Shown here in pieces: positions 16,759 to 25,866 of a stretch of DNA of 64,000 bases (position 1 is its first letter; each line of letters opens with the position of its first letter). This DNA is from Duganella lactea. Its GTDB lineage: Bacteria > Pseudomonadota > Gammaproteobacteria > Burkholderiales > Burkholderiaceae_D. Location: NCBI RefSeq assembly GCF_009857505.1, contig NZ_WWCP01000012.1, forward strand, positions 62,001 through 126,000, written 5' to 3'. The notes beneath the pieces are model-generated. The model had not been told where the DNA came from. It was given only the letters and a program-made list of their open reading frames with translations, and did no database searches. Position numbers and translations under genes: made by a program.

Positions 16759-19674
16759 CTACCCCGCTGTGAATCGCAGCGTCGTTCCCGCTTCGCCGCC
16801 AACGATGGTCAGCAGGCCGCCAAGCTTCGAGATGCGTTCGCGCATGCCGATGATGCCCCAATGTCCGGCCGTGCCGTTCAGGGCGACCTCCGGCGAAATG
16901 CCGATGCCGTTATCCACAACCACCGCTTCAATGCCGCTTGCACTCACCGTCAGCGTGGCGCTGATTTCCGACGCGTTTGCATGGCGTACCGCGTTGGTCA
17001 CCGCCTCCTTCAAGACCTGACACACCTCCAGTGCCACGTCGGGACGCATGTGCGCCAGATTGCCGCTGACGGTCAGCGTCAGGCTGGCTTTGGCGCCTGG
17101 CTTCATCGCCTCCAGCTCCGCCGAGAACTGCGCGACGATCTGCTCGGTGGACCACTGATGCCGTAGCGCCATCACCTCATCGCGCGTTTCCTCCACCAGC
17201 CTCTCGGCCTGCCCCAACACATCGTCCAGAATGCGCTTTTCCTGACTTCCTTCGGGCAAGCGCCGCAGCACGGTGCTGAATCGCAGGATCAGCGCCTGAA
17301 CACCCTGCAGCAGATTGTCGTGCAGGCTGCGGGCGATCCGCTCGCGTTCCTCCAACCGGGTCGCGACCTGCTCGGCGATGCGCGCGGCGGCGGAGGCGAT
17401 ACGCCATCGGTGCAAGGTGAAAATCATCGCCACCAGAATGGTCAGCACCAGTGCGCGGAACCACCACGTCTGCCAAAATTCCGGCAGAATCTCAAACGCC
17501 AACGTGGCGCCTTCGTTGTTCCACACGCCATCCTCATTGGCGGCGATCACGCGGAACGTATAACTGCCTGGCTCCAGATTCGTATAGCGCGCCACGCGCT
17601 CGCCGCTTGGCACCTGCCAGCCGCGATCCACACCGCCAAGCTGATACTTGATCTTCACCCGCTCGGGAATCGACATCGCGGTAACGGCGTACTTGATCTC
17701 AATCGAGGTCGTCCCCGAAGCCAGCTGGATCTTCCCTCGCGGCTGCAGTTCCTTGTCCCCGGCGCGAAGTCCGAGCACCAGCACATTCGGCGCGCGCTGA
17801 TTCCGGCGCACATCCAGCGGATCGATCCATCCCACCTGGCTATTGGTGGCGTAGAAAATCCGCCCGTCTTCCGCCACGGACAAACTGGGCAATGGACGGA
17901 TCTGGGTGGCGGCGCCCCGCACGCCATCGGCCAGACTGAACACTTCCCACTTGAGCCGGCGCTCCGGCGCGGACCAGAATGCGGAGAGCTGTTCTTTGGA
18001 AATGTGATAAATGCCATCCAGGCCATTCAGCCACAAGCCGCCCCGCCGGTCCAGGCCCAAGCCCGACACGCCGCGAAAAGCTGGCTCATTGTCCGGCAAC
18101 ATGGGCTTGTTGCCGCGCGGGTCAACCCAGACCAGGCCCTTCTCGCCGCCCGCGACCAGCCGGCCATCGATCTCTATCAGGCTAAGCACGCTGCCAATGT
18201 CGCGCGCCTTGTCGGCTGGCACCGCTTGCACCCTGCCGTTCACAATCTGGCCGATGCGGCTATTCGTCAGCCCCATCCACACCTGGCCCGACGCCGTGGC
18301 GTGCAGGAAAACAGGCATGCCATCCTCTCCCAGCACATCGGTGTCGATGCGGGTCCACTCGCCGTTTGCGAATCGATACAACCCACTGCGAATGATCGAC
18401 ACCCATACCACGCCAGCCTGATCGACCGCAATCGATTGCACGCTCCTTCCCGGCTTTACCTCGGCCGGAAGCGGCCATTTTTCTACACCGCGCGCGTGGA
18501 TGTGGAACAATCCGGCGGCAGAACCGGCCCATACACTGTCGGGCCCCGCGCGCCACAGCGCGGCAACGTCCGCCAGGTCGGCGACCTTGGCGTGACCTGA
18601 TTCTGTAAGGCGCACGATCTGATGCGCGAAGATGCCGGACAACAGCATCGAGTCATGGAGGCCGCGATGGACATACGGCATAAAGACATCATTCGGCACG
18701 CTCACTTCGTGTATGCGCTGGGCCCGCAATCGCTGCACGCCGTTCAGCGTCCCAAACCAGGCGTTGCCTTCCCGGTCCATCAACGAGGACACAATCGGGT
18801 TATTCCCGTTCTTTAAGTTTTCAAACCTTTCGGCGACAACATAGCGTCCACCGCTCTCCTCGCGAAGTCGAACCAGGCCACCTTGCCCTCCCAGCCATCC
18901 CCACAGGGTGGACAGCGGTCCATCGTAAACACCGTCGAAATTCGCCGACACCTTCTCCAGCACCACGACCGGCTTTTTCCCGATTTCAACCTGAACCACC
19001 TCGCCCCGCGTAGAAATGACGAGTAGTTTTCCTCTGGCAATTTCCGGAACGGTGGACGGAAACGCCCGCATCACCGGCGCGAACGTGGCGCTGCGCGCCG
19101 GCCGGCCGTAAAGCTGGTCGCCGACGATCACCCACATTGTCCCGGCCCGATCAACCGCAATGGTGCGCACTGAGCCGTCGGGCAGACCATTATTCCGGAG
19201 GACTTTCCACGCGCCGCCACCGAGCACCGCCAAACCTGCCGACGTACCGGCGTACAGAATGCCATCCGCGGTCTCCACAATCGCCAGAATCGAACCTGGC
19301 GGCAAACCGTTGCGCTTGTCATAGTGGGTCACCCCCTGTGCTGAAAACACGGAGAGGCCGCCGAAGGAGTAAGCCAACGCTATCCCCTGCCTGAGCGCCA
19401 CCACAATATTGACGTTATGCGACACCAGTGGGTGTCCATAGATGTTCCCGACGCGCTGAAACTTTTCCCCATCAAAGCGGTGAAGGCCGCTGGGACTGGC
19501 AAACCACAACAAGCCGTCCGCGCTCTGCGCAATGTGCCAGGCACTCGATGGCGCGCCCTCCACGGGCGACCATGTGCGGCGTTCGAAGGTGACGTCGGCC
19601 CCCGAAGGCGCACCGACAGCCAATACAGAGAACATCAGCCCCAGCCAGAATAGCGCGACCTTCCAGACTACCAT
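16759..19674 (-). CDS. two-component-propeller sensor histidine kinase (orphan)
   Basis: A 971-residue protein. After a signal anchor (MVVWKVALFWLGLM), residues about 30-640 form repeated propeller blades of the Reg_prop type (AQSADGLLWFASPSGLHRFDG and many W-x-G variants). A Y_Y_Y domain follows (IEIKYAVTAMSIPERVKIKYQLGGVDRGWQ, split here), then a membrane helix near 'WWFRALVLTILVAMIF'. The kinase core is HisKA_3 type (ERERIARSLHDNLLQGVQ) with NarL-type ATPase boxes VLKEAVTNAVRHA, VVDNGIGI and WGIIGMRER. ATG 19674 has GAGGAA upstream and is preferred over 19779. No response regulator is adjacent. The C-terminus ends abruptly (GTTLRFTAG) next to the broken aldo/keto reductase, so its last residues may have been replaced. 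Confidence 0.9.
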   Translation of the reverse strand: MVVWKVALFWLGLMFSVLAVGAPSGADVTFERRTWSPVEGAPSSAWHIAQSADGLLWFASPSGLHRFDGEKFQRVGNIYGHPLVSHNVNIVVALRQGIALAYSFGGLSVFSAQGVTHYDKRNGLPPGSILAIVETADGILYAGTSAGLAVLGGGAWKVLRNNGLPDGSVRTIAVDRAGTMWVIVGDQLYGRPARSATFAPVMRAFPSTVPEIARGKLLVISTRGEVVQVEIGKKPVVVLEKVSANFDGVYDGPLSTLWGWLGGQGGLVRLREESGGRYVVAERFENLKNGNNPIVSSLMDREGNAWFGTLNGVQRLRAQRIHEVSVPNDVFMPYVHRGLHDSMLLSGIFAHQIVRLTESGHAKVADLADVAALWRAGPDSVWAGSAAGLFHIHARGVEKWPLPAEVKPGRSVQSIAVDQAGVVWVSIIRSGLYRFANGEWTRIDTDVLGEDGMPVFLHATASGQVWMGLTNSRIGQIVNGRVQAVPADKARDIGSVLSLIEIDGRLVAGGEKGLVWVDPRGNKPMLPDNEPAFRGVSGLGLDRRGGLWLNGLDGIYHISKEQLSAFWSAPERRLKWEVFSLADGVRGAATQIRPLPSLSVAEDGRIFYATNSQVGWIDPLDVRRNQRAPNVLVLGLRAGDKELQPRGKIQLASGTTSIEIKYAVTAMSIPERVKIKYQLGGVDRGWQVPSGERVARYTNLEPGSYTFRVIAANEDGVWNNEGATLAFEILPEFWQTWWFRALVLTILVAMIFTLHRWRIASAAARIAEQVATRLEERERIARSLHDNLLQGVQALILRFSTVLRRLPEGSQEKRILDDVLGQAERLVEETRDEVMALRHQWSTEQIVAQFSAELEAMKPGAKASLTLTVSGNLAHMRPDVALEVCQVLKEAVTNAVRHANASEISATLTVSASGIEAVVVDNGIGISPEVALNGTAGHWGIIGMRERISKLGGLLTIVGGEAGTTLRFTAG

Positions 19675-19848
19675 CCGTTCCTCATTCCTATGACTATTAA
19701 ATGCTAATGGGCGGACAGCTATTTTACGGCATACGGTCCTAAGCCATACACCGCCCCTTTCGCTCAACCGGTTGATCAATGTTAGCTTGATGGAAAGATG
19801 TTTTTTGATTAAAGTCTGGCGTAGAGACCATCACAAGAACCCACCGCC

Positions 19849-22680
19849 ATGACCAAACCACTGACCTTTGCCGCGCTGATCGCCGGCCTGCTGTTGACCA
19901 TCAGCACGGCCGCCGCGCCCGCGCTGAGCGAGCGCATGCCGTCCAATCCCGCCGTCCGAGTCGGCAAGCTCGACAACGGTCTGACCTACTACATCGAACA
20001 GAACGCCAAACCGGCCCAGCGCGTCGAGCTGCGCCTGGTGGTCAACGCCGGCTCGGTGCTGGAAGATGACGACCAGCGCGGCATGGCCCATCTGCTGGAG
20101 CACATGGCCTTCAACGGCAGCACGCACTTCAAGAAGCATGAGTTGATCGCCTACCTGCGCTCGATCGGCGTGCGCTTCGGCGCCGACCTGAACGCCTCCA
20201 CCGGCTTCGACGCGACCATCTACATGCTGCCCATCCCGACCGACAAGCCGGACAACCTGGAACAGGGCATGACGGTGCTGCAAGACTGGGCGCAAGGCCT
20301 GACGCTGAACGACCAGGACATCGACGATGAACGCCAGATCGTGCTGCAGGAAAAGCGCGCGCGCAGCGGCTACGGCCAGCGCAGCCTGGAATCGATGCTG
20401 CCGAAGCTGGCCAATGGCTCGCGCTACCAGGACCGGCTGCCGATCGGCACCGAGGAGTCGATCCTGCATGCCAAGGCCGACGCCGTACGCCGCTTCTACG
20501 CCGACTGGTATCGTCCGGACCTGATGGCCGTGATCATGGTCGGCGACATCGATCCCGCTGCGGCGGAAAAAATGATCCAGCGTCACTTCGCCGGCCTGAA
20601 GATGCCCGCCAGTCCGCGCCCCCGCCCGGCCTACACGCCGGCGCCGCTGACGAAGGCGGACGCCGTGGTCTTCCTCGACAAGGAGGCGCCGACCAACAAT
20701 GTGCAGCTCTACTATTCAAGCTTCGGCCGCAAGCCGCCGGCAACCGTCGGCGACTTCCGCGAGGCACTGATCCGGCAATTGTTCACCCAATTGATGAAAA
20801 CACGCTTCAGCCGCCTGACCCAACTGGCGGAACCGCCGTTCCTCGGCGGCGGCGCCGGCGAAACCACGGTACCGTTCGGCGTCAACCAGTTCGGCTTCAC
20901 CGCCGCGGCCAGCATCGGCAAGGCCGGCGTGAACGCGGCGATCGACGCGCTGGTGCAGGAAAACATGCGGGCACGCCAGTTCGGCTTCGCCGCCGGCGAT
21001 CTCGACTTCGCCAAACAGAATCTGCTGGCGACTTACGAATACGCGGCCAAATCGCGCGCCACGCGTGACTCGGCGGCGGTGCTGGGGGCATACATCCGCC
21101 ACTTTCTGGCCGGCGGCATCATCACCGGCATCGACACGGAAAACGACTACGCCAAGGAACTGATTCCGAGCATCACGCTCGACGAAATCAACGCCTACGT
21201 CAAGAGCATCATCCCGGCCACGCCGCCGAAACTGGTGCTGTACACCGCCCACCCCAACAGCGTCGCCGCCGGCCAGGCCGCGCCGACCGGCGCTGAGCTG
21301 CTGGCCCGCGCCGAGGCGGCCGCCAAACTGCCGGTGGAAAAAATCGCCGAGAAAGCGCTGCCGGTCAACCTGATGAGCTACAAGCCGGAACCCGGCGCCA
21401 TCGTCGCCCAGAGCGAAGACAAAACGCTGGGCGTGACCACGCTGACGCTGTCGAACGGCGTCAAGGTGCTGCTCAAGCCAACCGGCTTCAGCAAGGACAA
21501 GGTGAGCATGCTGGCGGCGCGCCCCGGCGGCGTGTACGCCTTCCCGGAAGCCGACAAGCGCACCGCCCGCTTCGCCAGCGCGGTACAAAATGCGATGGGC
21601 ATCGGCGCCTACACGCCGTCCGACCTGCAACGGATGCTGGCCGGCAAGGCGGTGGCCTACAACCCGCAACTGGCGTCCTATGCCGACCTGCTGAGCGGCA
21701 GCAGCCGCAGCGGCGACATCGAAACCCTGCTGCAAGTGAACTACTTGTCCATCACCAGCCCGCGCCGCGACGAGAACCTGTTCCGCTCCTTCGTGACGCG
21801 CAACGCCGAAGCCGTGCGCAACCGCTCCGCCATGCCGGAGATGCGTTTCACCGAGGCGCGCATGAAAACCGTCTACGGCAACCATCCGCAACTCGATCTG
21901 CCGCCGCAACCGGCCGACTTCGAGGCACTGAACCTGGACCGCACGCTGAACCTGCAACGCGCGCGCATGTCCAGCGCCAAGGGCATGACCTACATCTTCG
22001 TCGGCGATTTCGATATCGACCAGCTCAAGCCCTTGTTGGCGACCTATGTGGCGACGCTGCCGGTCGGCGACGTGCCGCTGACCTACCGCGATCCGGACAT
22101 CCGCCAGGTGCGCGGCGTGGTGCGGCAGGAGGTCAAGGCCGGCGTGGAGCAAAAGAGCCAGGTCACCTTTGATTTCGGCGGCGACCTCGCTTACTCCTAT
22201 CCCGAGTCCTGGTCGCTGGGCCTGCTGGCCGATGTGCTGAACCTGCGCATCACCGACGAGCTGCGCGAGAAGCAGAAGCTGATCTACTCCGGCAACGCCA
22301 GCGTGCGCTACGACAAAATCCCGCGCGGCGGCTACGCGGTGGCGATCGTGCTGCCCACGTCACCGCAGAACGTGGGGAAAGTCGAAGCCGCCGTCTGGAG
22401 CGAGATCGAGCGCCTGCAGGCCAACGGCCCGACGGCGGCGGATCTGGACAAGGTCAAGCAAGCCCGCCTGCAAAGCTACCGGCGCGCGCTGCGCGAGGAC
22501 GGCTACTGGATGAACTACCTGCGCCAGAGCGTGCTGGAAGATAAAGACCCGCACGAAATCCTGAAAATCGAGCAGCGCGTCAATGACGTGACGGCGCAAG
22601 ATATCCAGGCGGCGGCGCAACGCTTCCTGGACCGCAAGAACCATGTGGAGATGGTGCTCAGCCCGGAAGCGGAAAATTGA
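19849..22680 (+). CDS. M16-family zinc peptidase (two-module), exported
   Basis: A 943-residue protein with a Sec signal (FAALIAGLLLTISTAAA). The first M16 module has the inverted zinc motif HLLEH (H81, E84, H85) with the third ligand in the DDERQIVLQEKR helix (E161). A second M16 module starts about residue 500 and has no zinc motif, as is normal for the partner half. Members are clam-shell peptidases of the periplasm that degrade peptides and small unfolded proteins. The start has no strong ribosome-binding site. It is divergent from the histidine kinase at 19674, and the control region contains a TTGATCAA palindrome. Confidence 0.92.
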   Translation: MTKPLTFAALIAGLLLTISTAAAPALSERMPSNPAVRVGKLDNGLTYYIEQNAKPAQRVELRLVVNAGSVLEDDDQRGMAHLLEHMAFNGSTHFKKHELIAYLRSIGVRFGADLNASTGFDATIYMLPIPTDKPDNLEQGMTVLQDWAQGLTLNDQDIDDERQIVLQEKRARSGYGQRSLESMLPKLANGSRYQDRLPIGTEESILHAKADAVRRFYADWYRPDLMAVIMVGDIDPAAAEKMIQRHFAGLKMPASPRPRPAYTPAPLTKADAVVFLDKEAPTNNVQLYYSSFGRKPPATVGDFREALIRQLFTQLMKTRFSRLTQLAEPPFLGGGAGETTVPFGVNQFGFTAAASIGKAGVNAAIDALVQENMRARQFGFAAGDLDFAKQNLLATYEYAAKSRATRDSAAVLGAYIRHFLAGGIITGIDTENDYAKELIPSITLDEINAYVKSIIPATPPKLVLYTAHPNSVAAGQAAPTGAELLARAEAAAKLPVEKIAEKALPVNLMSYKPEPGAIVAQSEDKTLGVTTLTLSNGVKVLLKPTGFSKDKVSMLAARPGGVYAFPEADKRTARFASAVQNAMGIGAYTPSDLQRMLAGKAVAYNPQLASYADLLSGSSRSGDIETLLQVNYLSITSPRRDENLFRSFVTRNAEAVRNRSAMPEMRFTEARMKTVYGNHPQLDLPPQPADFEALNLDRTLNLQRARMSSAKGMTYIFVGDFDIDQLKPLLATYVATLPVGDVPLTYRDPDIRQVRGVVRQEVKAGVEQKSQVTFDFGGDLAYSYPESWSLGLLADVLNLRITDELREKQKLIYSGNASVRYDKIPRGGYAVAIVLPTSPQNVGKVEAAVWSEIERLQANGPTAADLDKVKQARLQSYRRALREDGYWMNYLRQSVLEDKDPHEILKIEQRVNDVTAQDIQAAAQRFLDRKNHVEMVLSPEAEN

Positions 22681-22760
22681 GATAATTTGATTCAGGTCAT
22701 ATTTTTGCTCCCGCACTGTGCTTCATACTGACGGCACATCAAGTGAAAAGGAGAGAAATC

Positions 22761-22982
22761 ATGGGTAGCAATGTTGGTACTGTGGATCGTGCTCTGCGGG
22801 TGGCCGTGGGACTGGGATTGATCGCCGCCGCGTCCACCGGTCTGGTGGACGCATGGGGCTGGATCGGCGCCGTGCCGCTGCTGAGCGCGCTGTCAGGCGT
22901 GTGCCCGCTGTACCGCGCCGTCCGGCTGTCGTCGCTGGAACCGCACCAGAACTATCGTCCGCAGTTGGAGGCGTCGAAGTAA
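22761..22982 (+). CDS. DUF2892 / YgaP-like transmembrane protein
   Basis: A 73-residue protein with NVGTVDRALRVAVGLGLIAA at the start, a second hydrophobic segment, and SGVCPLYRAVRL, the signature of the YgaP transmembrane domain family (DUF2892). ATG 22761 is preceded by AAGGAG at the right distance. In other proteins this domain is fused to rhodaneses; here it is free-standing. It overlaps the convergent methyltransferase gene by 31 bases at the 3' end. Confidence 0.85.
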   Translation: MGSNVGTVDRALRVAVGLGLIAAASTGLVDAWGWIGAVPLLSALSGVCPLYRAVRLSSLEPHQNYRPQLEASK

Positions 22983-23572
22983 TCGTTGCCGCCCTCATCA
23001 ACGTAGCTGCCGCTGAGCCGCATGCCCGCGGCGGCAAGCAAGCGTTGATATGCCGCCTCGCCGAGTGACACGGACCCGCGGCCGGTCTGAAGGTCCTGCC
23101 ACTCGCACGGCGTGCGCGGTGCACTGAACAGGAAACGCCCGCCAGGCCTGAGCGCCTGGCCGACACCGGCAATGAGCTTGCGCTGATCCTCCGGCGCCAG
23201 CAGGAACATCAATCCCACCGCAACGGCGCCATCGAACTGTCGTCCAAAGAACGTGCTGTCCTGCGCTGCCTCGCATGCCGCGGGGGCGCCGGGAAAGCGG
23301 CGGCGGAAGGCGGACAGCAGCGTCGGCGAAGCGTCGATGCCGAAGACGGTCAATCCCTGCGCCACCAGCGCCAGCGCGATCGGCGCGCCCGATCCGCAAC
23401 CGATGTCCACCACCTCGCCACCCGGCCGCAGCGTGCCCGCCCACTGACGCGCGACGCCAGCGCCGATATCGGAGCGGGCCGCCAGGAATTCAGCCGCGAT
23501 CGCTTCCCAACCGGCCGATGGGTCCGATGGGTCCGATACGTCACTTCTTGCTGACTTGGCGCGAGGTGTCAT
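22952..23572 (-). CDS. class I SAM-dependent methyltransferase
   Basis: A 206-residue Rossmann-fold methyltransferase. Motif I is EVVDIGCGSGAPIALAL, followed by the acidic loop FGIDASPTLL, the motif-IV-like FDGAVAVGLMFLL and LRPGGRFLFSAP. The open frame begins further up at 23737, but ATG 23572 lies within the tail of the preceding gene (32-base overlap) and starts a sensible protein, so translational coupling is likely. The substrate is unknown; the family includes many small-molecule enzymes. Confidence 0.83.
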   Translation of the reverse strand: MTPRAKSARSDVSDPSDPSAGWEAIAAEFLAARSDIGAGVARQWAGTLRPGGEVVDIGCGSGAPIALALVAQGLTVFGIDASPTLLSAFRRRFPGAPAACEAAQDSTFFGRQFDGAVAVGLMFLLAPEDQRKLIAGVGQALRPGGRFLFSAPRTPCEWQDLQTGRGSVSLGEAAYQRLLAAAGMRLSGSYVDEGGNDYFDASNCGR

Positions 23573-23999
23573 GGTACTGCCACAATACGTTGATGATCTT
23601 CCATTCGCTACCCTGGTTTTTATACAGATGCATATAGTCGATCCAATCGTCGGCGGTGAGCTTGACGGTGGCCACGCGTTGATCGACATCGAGAATCTTG
23701 ATGTCAACGCGTGGCTGCGCCGGGAACCTGGCGCCATCCTTGTTATAGGTCTGCGCCACCCTGATCATCGTATCGCGGTCGGTGTTCATGATGAACTGCG
23801 TGCCATCGGCCGCCTGCCAGTATGTGCGTTTGGCCAGCTTGGGATCGAGCGACCGCGCCATCCGCTCCGCATCCGGCTTATGCTGCGACTCGATATAATC
23901 ACGCACCGCTTGCTCAATCAGCTGGTTATCGGTGGCCTCGGTGGCCCGCGCCAACAACGGCGATGCCGCGAACAACAGCAACAGCAAAGAGCGTTTCAT
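23541..23999 (-). CDS. NTF2-like (lumazine-binding-type) exported protein
   Basis: A 152-residue protein with a clean Sec signal (MKRSLLLLLFAASPLLARA). The mature part looks like a cone-shaped NTF2/SnoaL fold: a starting helix IEQAVRDYIESQHKPDAERM, then strands ending DWIDYMHLYKNQGSEWKIINVLW, as in the Lumazine_bd_2 family. ATG 23999 has AAGGTG upstream, so the six codons from 24017 are excluded. The enzymatic role of such proteins is usually unknown. It overlaps the start of the methyltransferase gene. Confidence 0.75.
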   Translation of the reverse strand: MKRSLLLLLFAASPLLARATEATDNQLIEQAVRDYIESQHKPDAERMARSLDPKLAKRTYWQAADGTQFIMNTDRDTMIRVAQTYNKDGARFPAQPRVDIKILDVDQRVATVKLTADDWIDYMHLYKNQGSEWKIINVLWQYHDTSRQVSKK

Positions 24000-24083
24000 G
24001 GGGCACCTTGTATTCAAGTAGGGTGGAATGACAGAGACGCTGATACATTACCCTACAACGACGAGGAACAGGCAAGCAGTCAA

Positions 24084-25784
24084 TCAGAACTCTTCCCACT
24101 CGTCGCCGGAAGATGCGGCGGCTTTCGGTTTCTGCGGCGCCGGTTTCGGTGCGGCAGGCTTGGCGCGCTGCGCCGGTTTCGGCAACGCGATCGCCGTCGC
24201 CGCCGGACGCGGTTTGGCGGGCGGCGTGTAAACGGCTGGCGGGGCGCCGATCTTGAACGCGCTGACCACCTGCTCCAGCTTATCGGCCTGGTCGCGCAGC
24301 GTGTTGGCGGCGGCGGCGGTCTGCTCGACCAGCGCGGCGTTCTGCTGCGTGGTCTGATCCATCTCGGTGACGGCGCGGTGCACCTGCTCGATGCCGTCGT
24401 TCTGCTCCTGCGTGGCGGCGCTGATTTCGCCGACGATGTCGGTCACCTGCTTGATGCTGGCCACCACGTTATGCATCGTGCTGCCGGCCTGCTCCACCAG
24501 TTTGGTGCCCGAGCCGACCTTCTCCACCGAATCGTCGATCAGTTCTTTGATTTCCTTCGCCGCCGATGCGGAGCGCTGCGCGAGATTGCGCACCTCGGTC
24601 GCCACCACCGCGAAGCCACGCCCCTGTTCACCCGCCCGCGCCGCTTCCACTGCCGCATTCAGCGCCAGGATATTGGTCTGGAACGCGATGCCATCGATGA
24701 CCGAAATAATGTCCACGATCTTGCGCGACGATTCGTTGATCGACCCCATGGTGACCACCACCTGCTCGACCACCGCGCCGCCCTGCGTCGCCACATCGGA
24801 CGCCGACCGCGCCAGCTGATTCGCCTGCCGCGCGTTGTCCGCGTTCTGGCCCACGGTGGACGTCAGCTGCTCCATGCTGGCCGCCGTCTGTTCCAGCGCC
24901 GCCGCCTGCGACGAGGTGCGCTGCGACAGATCGCCCGTGCCCACCGCGATCTGCTGCGAGGCCGCGCCCACCGCGCTGGTTGAAGCGCGCACGGTCTCGA
25001 TCACACCGGCGATCTGCTCCAGCAGCTTGTTGAAGGCCACCGCCGTGTGGCCGATTTCGTCCATGCGTTCGACCTTGATTTGCCTGGTCAGATCCAGCGA
25101 CTGGCTGACATCTTCCAGCGTGCCGCGAATCGACGCCAGGCTGCTCTTGATGGTGCTGTACAGCGACCATGCCAGCGCGCCGGTCACCAGCACCGCCAGC
25201 GCAATCACCGACACCATCAGGCGGAAGGCGAAGCTGTACTGGGCCACGCTCTGCGCGCGCACGTCCTCAATCAGCTTGTTGTTGTAGGCGATATGGTCGT
25301 CGAAGGCTTTCTTCAGCGCGGCCGCCGACAGCGCCAACGGCGTGCCCGCTTCCAGCGTGGCGCGCACCGCGTCCAGATCGCCGGCATGGGCGCCGGCGAT
25401 GAACGGCACCAGCGTCTGCCGATAGGCCGCCATCGCCGCCTTGTCCGCTTCCAGCATTTTGCGGTCGGTCTGGTCGAAGATGCGTGATTTTTCGTAGTCC
25501 GCGATCACCTCGTCGAACTTGGCGTGGGCGTCGTTGTAGGCCTTATCCAGCGCGGTCTTGTCGGCCTGGTTGGAGAAAACGGAGAGACGATAGCCCGCCA
25601 GGCGGGTGTCGGTCATATAGCCCTTGGCGCTGTTCAGACTGGCCACACTCGGAATCAGCCGCGTTTGCACCATGTCCAGCCGCTGATGCGCGTTCGACAG
25701 CTGCTTCAGCCCGGACACACCCACAAAAATCAGCGCCGCCAGCGCCAGAGACAACGTCAGAATCAAACGCTTGGTAATCGTCAT
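24084..25784 (-). CDS. methyl-accepting chemotaxis protein
   Basis: A 566-residue chemoreceptor. TM1 is about residues 7-28, followed by a four-helix-bundle periplasmic sensor of about 150 residues, TM2 ([18 protein letters not shown]), a HAMP segment, and the signalling hairpin with the invariant tip [20 protein letters not shown]. Methylation-type QTAASMEQL and TAAAANTL helices flank it. A proline/alanine-rich linker leads to a C-terminal DEWEEF, which matches the xWxxF tether that binds CheR/CheB. ATG 25784 has GGGGAA upstream. The ligand is not predictable. No other chemotaxis genes are nearby. Confidence 0.93.
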   Translation of the reverse strand: MTITKRLILTLSLALAALIFVGVSGLKQLSNAHQRLDMVQTRLIPSVASLNSAKGYMTDTRLAGYRLSVFSNQADKTALDKAYNDAHAKFDEVIADYEKSRIFDQTDRKMLEADKAAMAAYRQTLVPFIAGAHAGDLDAVRATLEAGTPLALSAAALKKAFDDHIAYNNKLIEDVRAQSVAQYSFAFRLMVSVIALAVLVTGALAWSLYSTIKSSLASIRGTLEDVSQSLDLTRQIKVERMDEIGHTAVAFNKLLEQIAGVIETVRASTSAVGAASQQIAVGTGDLSQRTSSQAAALEQTAASMEQLTSTVGQNADNARQANQLARSASDVATQGGAVVEQVVVTMGSINESSRKIVDIISVIDGIAFQTNILALNAAVEAARAGEQGRGFAVVATEVRNLAQRSASAAKEIKELIDDSVEKVGSGTKLVEQAGSTMHNVVASIKQVTDIVGEISAATQEQNDGIEQVHRAVTEMDQTTQQNAALVEQTAAAANTLRDQADKLEQVVSAFKIGAPPAVYTPPAKPRPAATAIALPKPAQRAKPAAPKPAPQKPKAAASSGDEWEEF

Positions 25785-25866
25785 TGCTATTTTCCCCATG
25801 AAGCCCGATCCGGACCATCAGAAAATTATGCTGCATCACAACGATTATTGCAATGCAGCAAGTCAA

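Noticed and set aside
25785..25866. Sigma-28-type promoter for the chemoreceptor gene
   Set aside because: No TAAA...GCCGATAA-like pattern could be found upstream of the start.
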